From: Enhydrobacter sp.
GTDB lineage: Bacteria; Pseudomonadota; Alphaproteobacteria; Reyranellales; Reyranellaceae
Length of the DNA stretch: 64,000 bases
Reading direction: 5' to 3'
Assembly (NCBI RefSeq): GCF_030246845.1
Contig: NZ_CP126889.1
Coordinates: forward strand, 1,488,001-1,552,000
Shown: positions 63,385-64,000 of the stretch, piece by piece
Layout of the letters: every line of letters starts with the position of its first letter
Position numbering within the stretch: the first letter of the stretch is position 1
Notes under the pieces: generated by a model
What the model was told of the DNA's origin: nothing
Database searches by the model: none
The model's input: only the letters and a program-made list of their open reading frames with translations
Program-made: the position numbers and the translations under genes

Positions 63385-64000
63385 TCAGACCAGCCGGTAG
63401 CCGATTCCCGGCTCCGTCAGCACGTGCCGCGGTGTGGAAGGATCGGCTTCGATCTTCTGGCGGAGCTGGCGGACATAGACGCGCAGATACTGCGGATCGA
63501 CCGATTCGTCGCGCCACACCTCGCGCAGCAGATGCTTGTGCGTCAGGACCTTGCCGGCATGGATCACGAGCTGCTCGAGGATGTCGTATTCCTTGGGCGA
63601 CAGCTTCACGTCCTCGGCGCCGCGCTTCACCAGCCGCCGCACCAGGTCGACGCTGAGATCGTCGCTAGCGAAGCTGCGCTCCGCACCTTGCTGCTGCAGA
63701 CGATGGCGCAGCGCCGCACGGATGCGGGCCATCAGCTCCTCGGCGCCGAACGGCTTGGTGACGTAGTCGTCGGCGCCCGAGTCGAGCGCCTTCACCTTGG
63801 CCGCCTCGTCGCCGCGGCTCGACAGGACCACGATCGGCACCGGTCCGATCCCGCGCATCCTGCCGATCAGCTCGAGACCGTCGATATCGGGCAGGCCGAG
63901 ATCGAGCAGCACGAGATCGGGTCGATGATGGCGCATGGCCGACAGTGCCTCGCCGCCGGTCGCGGCTTCGATCGCACGATAGTCGTGGGCGCCGAGCGTC
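63385..64000 (-). CDS. kdpE: OmpR-family response regulator (KdpE-like), 5' end beyond the window
   Basis: The frame is open to the right edge; 204 residues are visible. The receiver domain shows PDLVLLDLGLPDIDG (phosphorylated Asp), VLSSRGDE (Thr/Ser switch) and DYVTKPFG (conserved Lys). The C-terminal winged helix has LSPKEYDILEQLVIHAGKVLTHKHLLREVW and QYLRVYVRQLRQKIEADP, ending GIGYRL. This arrangement is typical of KdpE, which controls the high-affinity K+ pump with the KdpD kinase. kdpD would be expected just outside the window on this strand. Confidence 0.85.
   Translation of the reverse strand, partial: TLGAHDYRAIEAATGGEALSAMRHHRPDLVLLDLGLPDIDGLELIGRMRGIGPVPIVVLSSRGDEAAKVKALDSGADDYVTKPFGAEELMARIRAALRHRLQQQGAERSFASDDLSVDLVRRLVKRGAEDVKLSPKEYDILEQLVIHAGKVLTHKHLLREVWRDESVDPQYLRVYVRQLRQKIEADPSTPRHVLTEPGIGYRLV

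Overview
The window is 64 kb of GC-rich DNA from an alphaproteobacterium. The evidence is the sphingolipid-synthesis cluster, the alphaproteobacterial homospermidine synthase, a SAM-II riboswitch in front of metZ, and a type II-C CRISPR system. A Rhodospirillales/Reyranella-like host is a guess. Most of the DNA is ordinary chromosome. Two stretches are accessory: a phage-derived island at 3582-14469 and the CRISPR-Cas locus at 28.9-37.3 kb.

Layout, left to right. Positions 1-3430 hold the end of a DUF3141 gene followed by phosphate acyltransferase and acetate kinase. Positions 3582-14469 hold an island inserted at the 3' end of a tRNA-Arg(CCT) gene, bounded by a 20-bp direct repeat. It carries head genes (portal, protease-capsid fusion, gpW-like connector), a terminase truncated in its P-loop and joined to a decorator-gene fragment, a DUF853 ATPase and a tyrosine integrase. 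The integrase is split by an IS256-family element, so the island looks immobile. No tail, lysis or replication genes are visible, so it is either a decayed prophage or a capsid-encoding satellite.

Positions 14.6-17.7 kb hold ornithine decarboxylase and homospermidine synthase behind a long leader. The leader encodes a 38-residue peptide with an SFDF motif, reminiscent of the ornithine-sensing arrest peptide SpeFL. Positions 17.7-25.5 kb hold a bacterial ceramide/sphingolipid cluster: ceramide synthase, serine palmitoyltransferase, dedicated ACP, ceramide reductase, acyl-AMP ligase, plus an MFS protein and a phosphoesterase. Then come argD, argF and hslO.

Positions 28.9-37.3 kb hold a complete type II-C locus. 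A tracrRNA gene runs divergently from cas9-cas1-cas2, and an array of 30 repeats of 36 bp follows, transcribed toward cas2. A second copy of the same IS256-family element (1428 bp) sits inside repeat 21 with a clean 8-bp target duplication. The two IS copies are in direct orientation, so recombination between them would delete tRNA-Arg, the polyamine and sphingolipid genes and all the cas genes. A perfect 17-bp palindrome abuts the promoter-proximal repeat.

Positions 37.5-64 kb are housekeeping and metabolic genes: argE, folE, apaG, a thioesterase/MarR pair, an acyltransferase, tenA, metZ under a SAM-II riboswitch, a Phd-PIN toxin-antitoxin pair, a TPP enzyme with a NIPSNAP protein, an RRM protein, and a one-polypeptide ECF sigma/anti-sigma fusion next to a Tat-exported ferritin-like protein. 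They continue with cytochrome c, a cyclase, an OpgC-like protein, CoA transferase, a Bug receptor, csoR-copA with a palindromic operator, a JAMM protein, purC and a kdpE-like regulator cut by the right edge.
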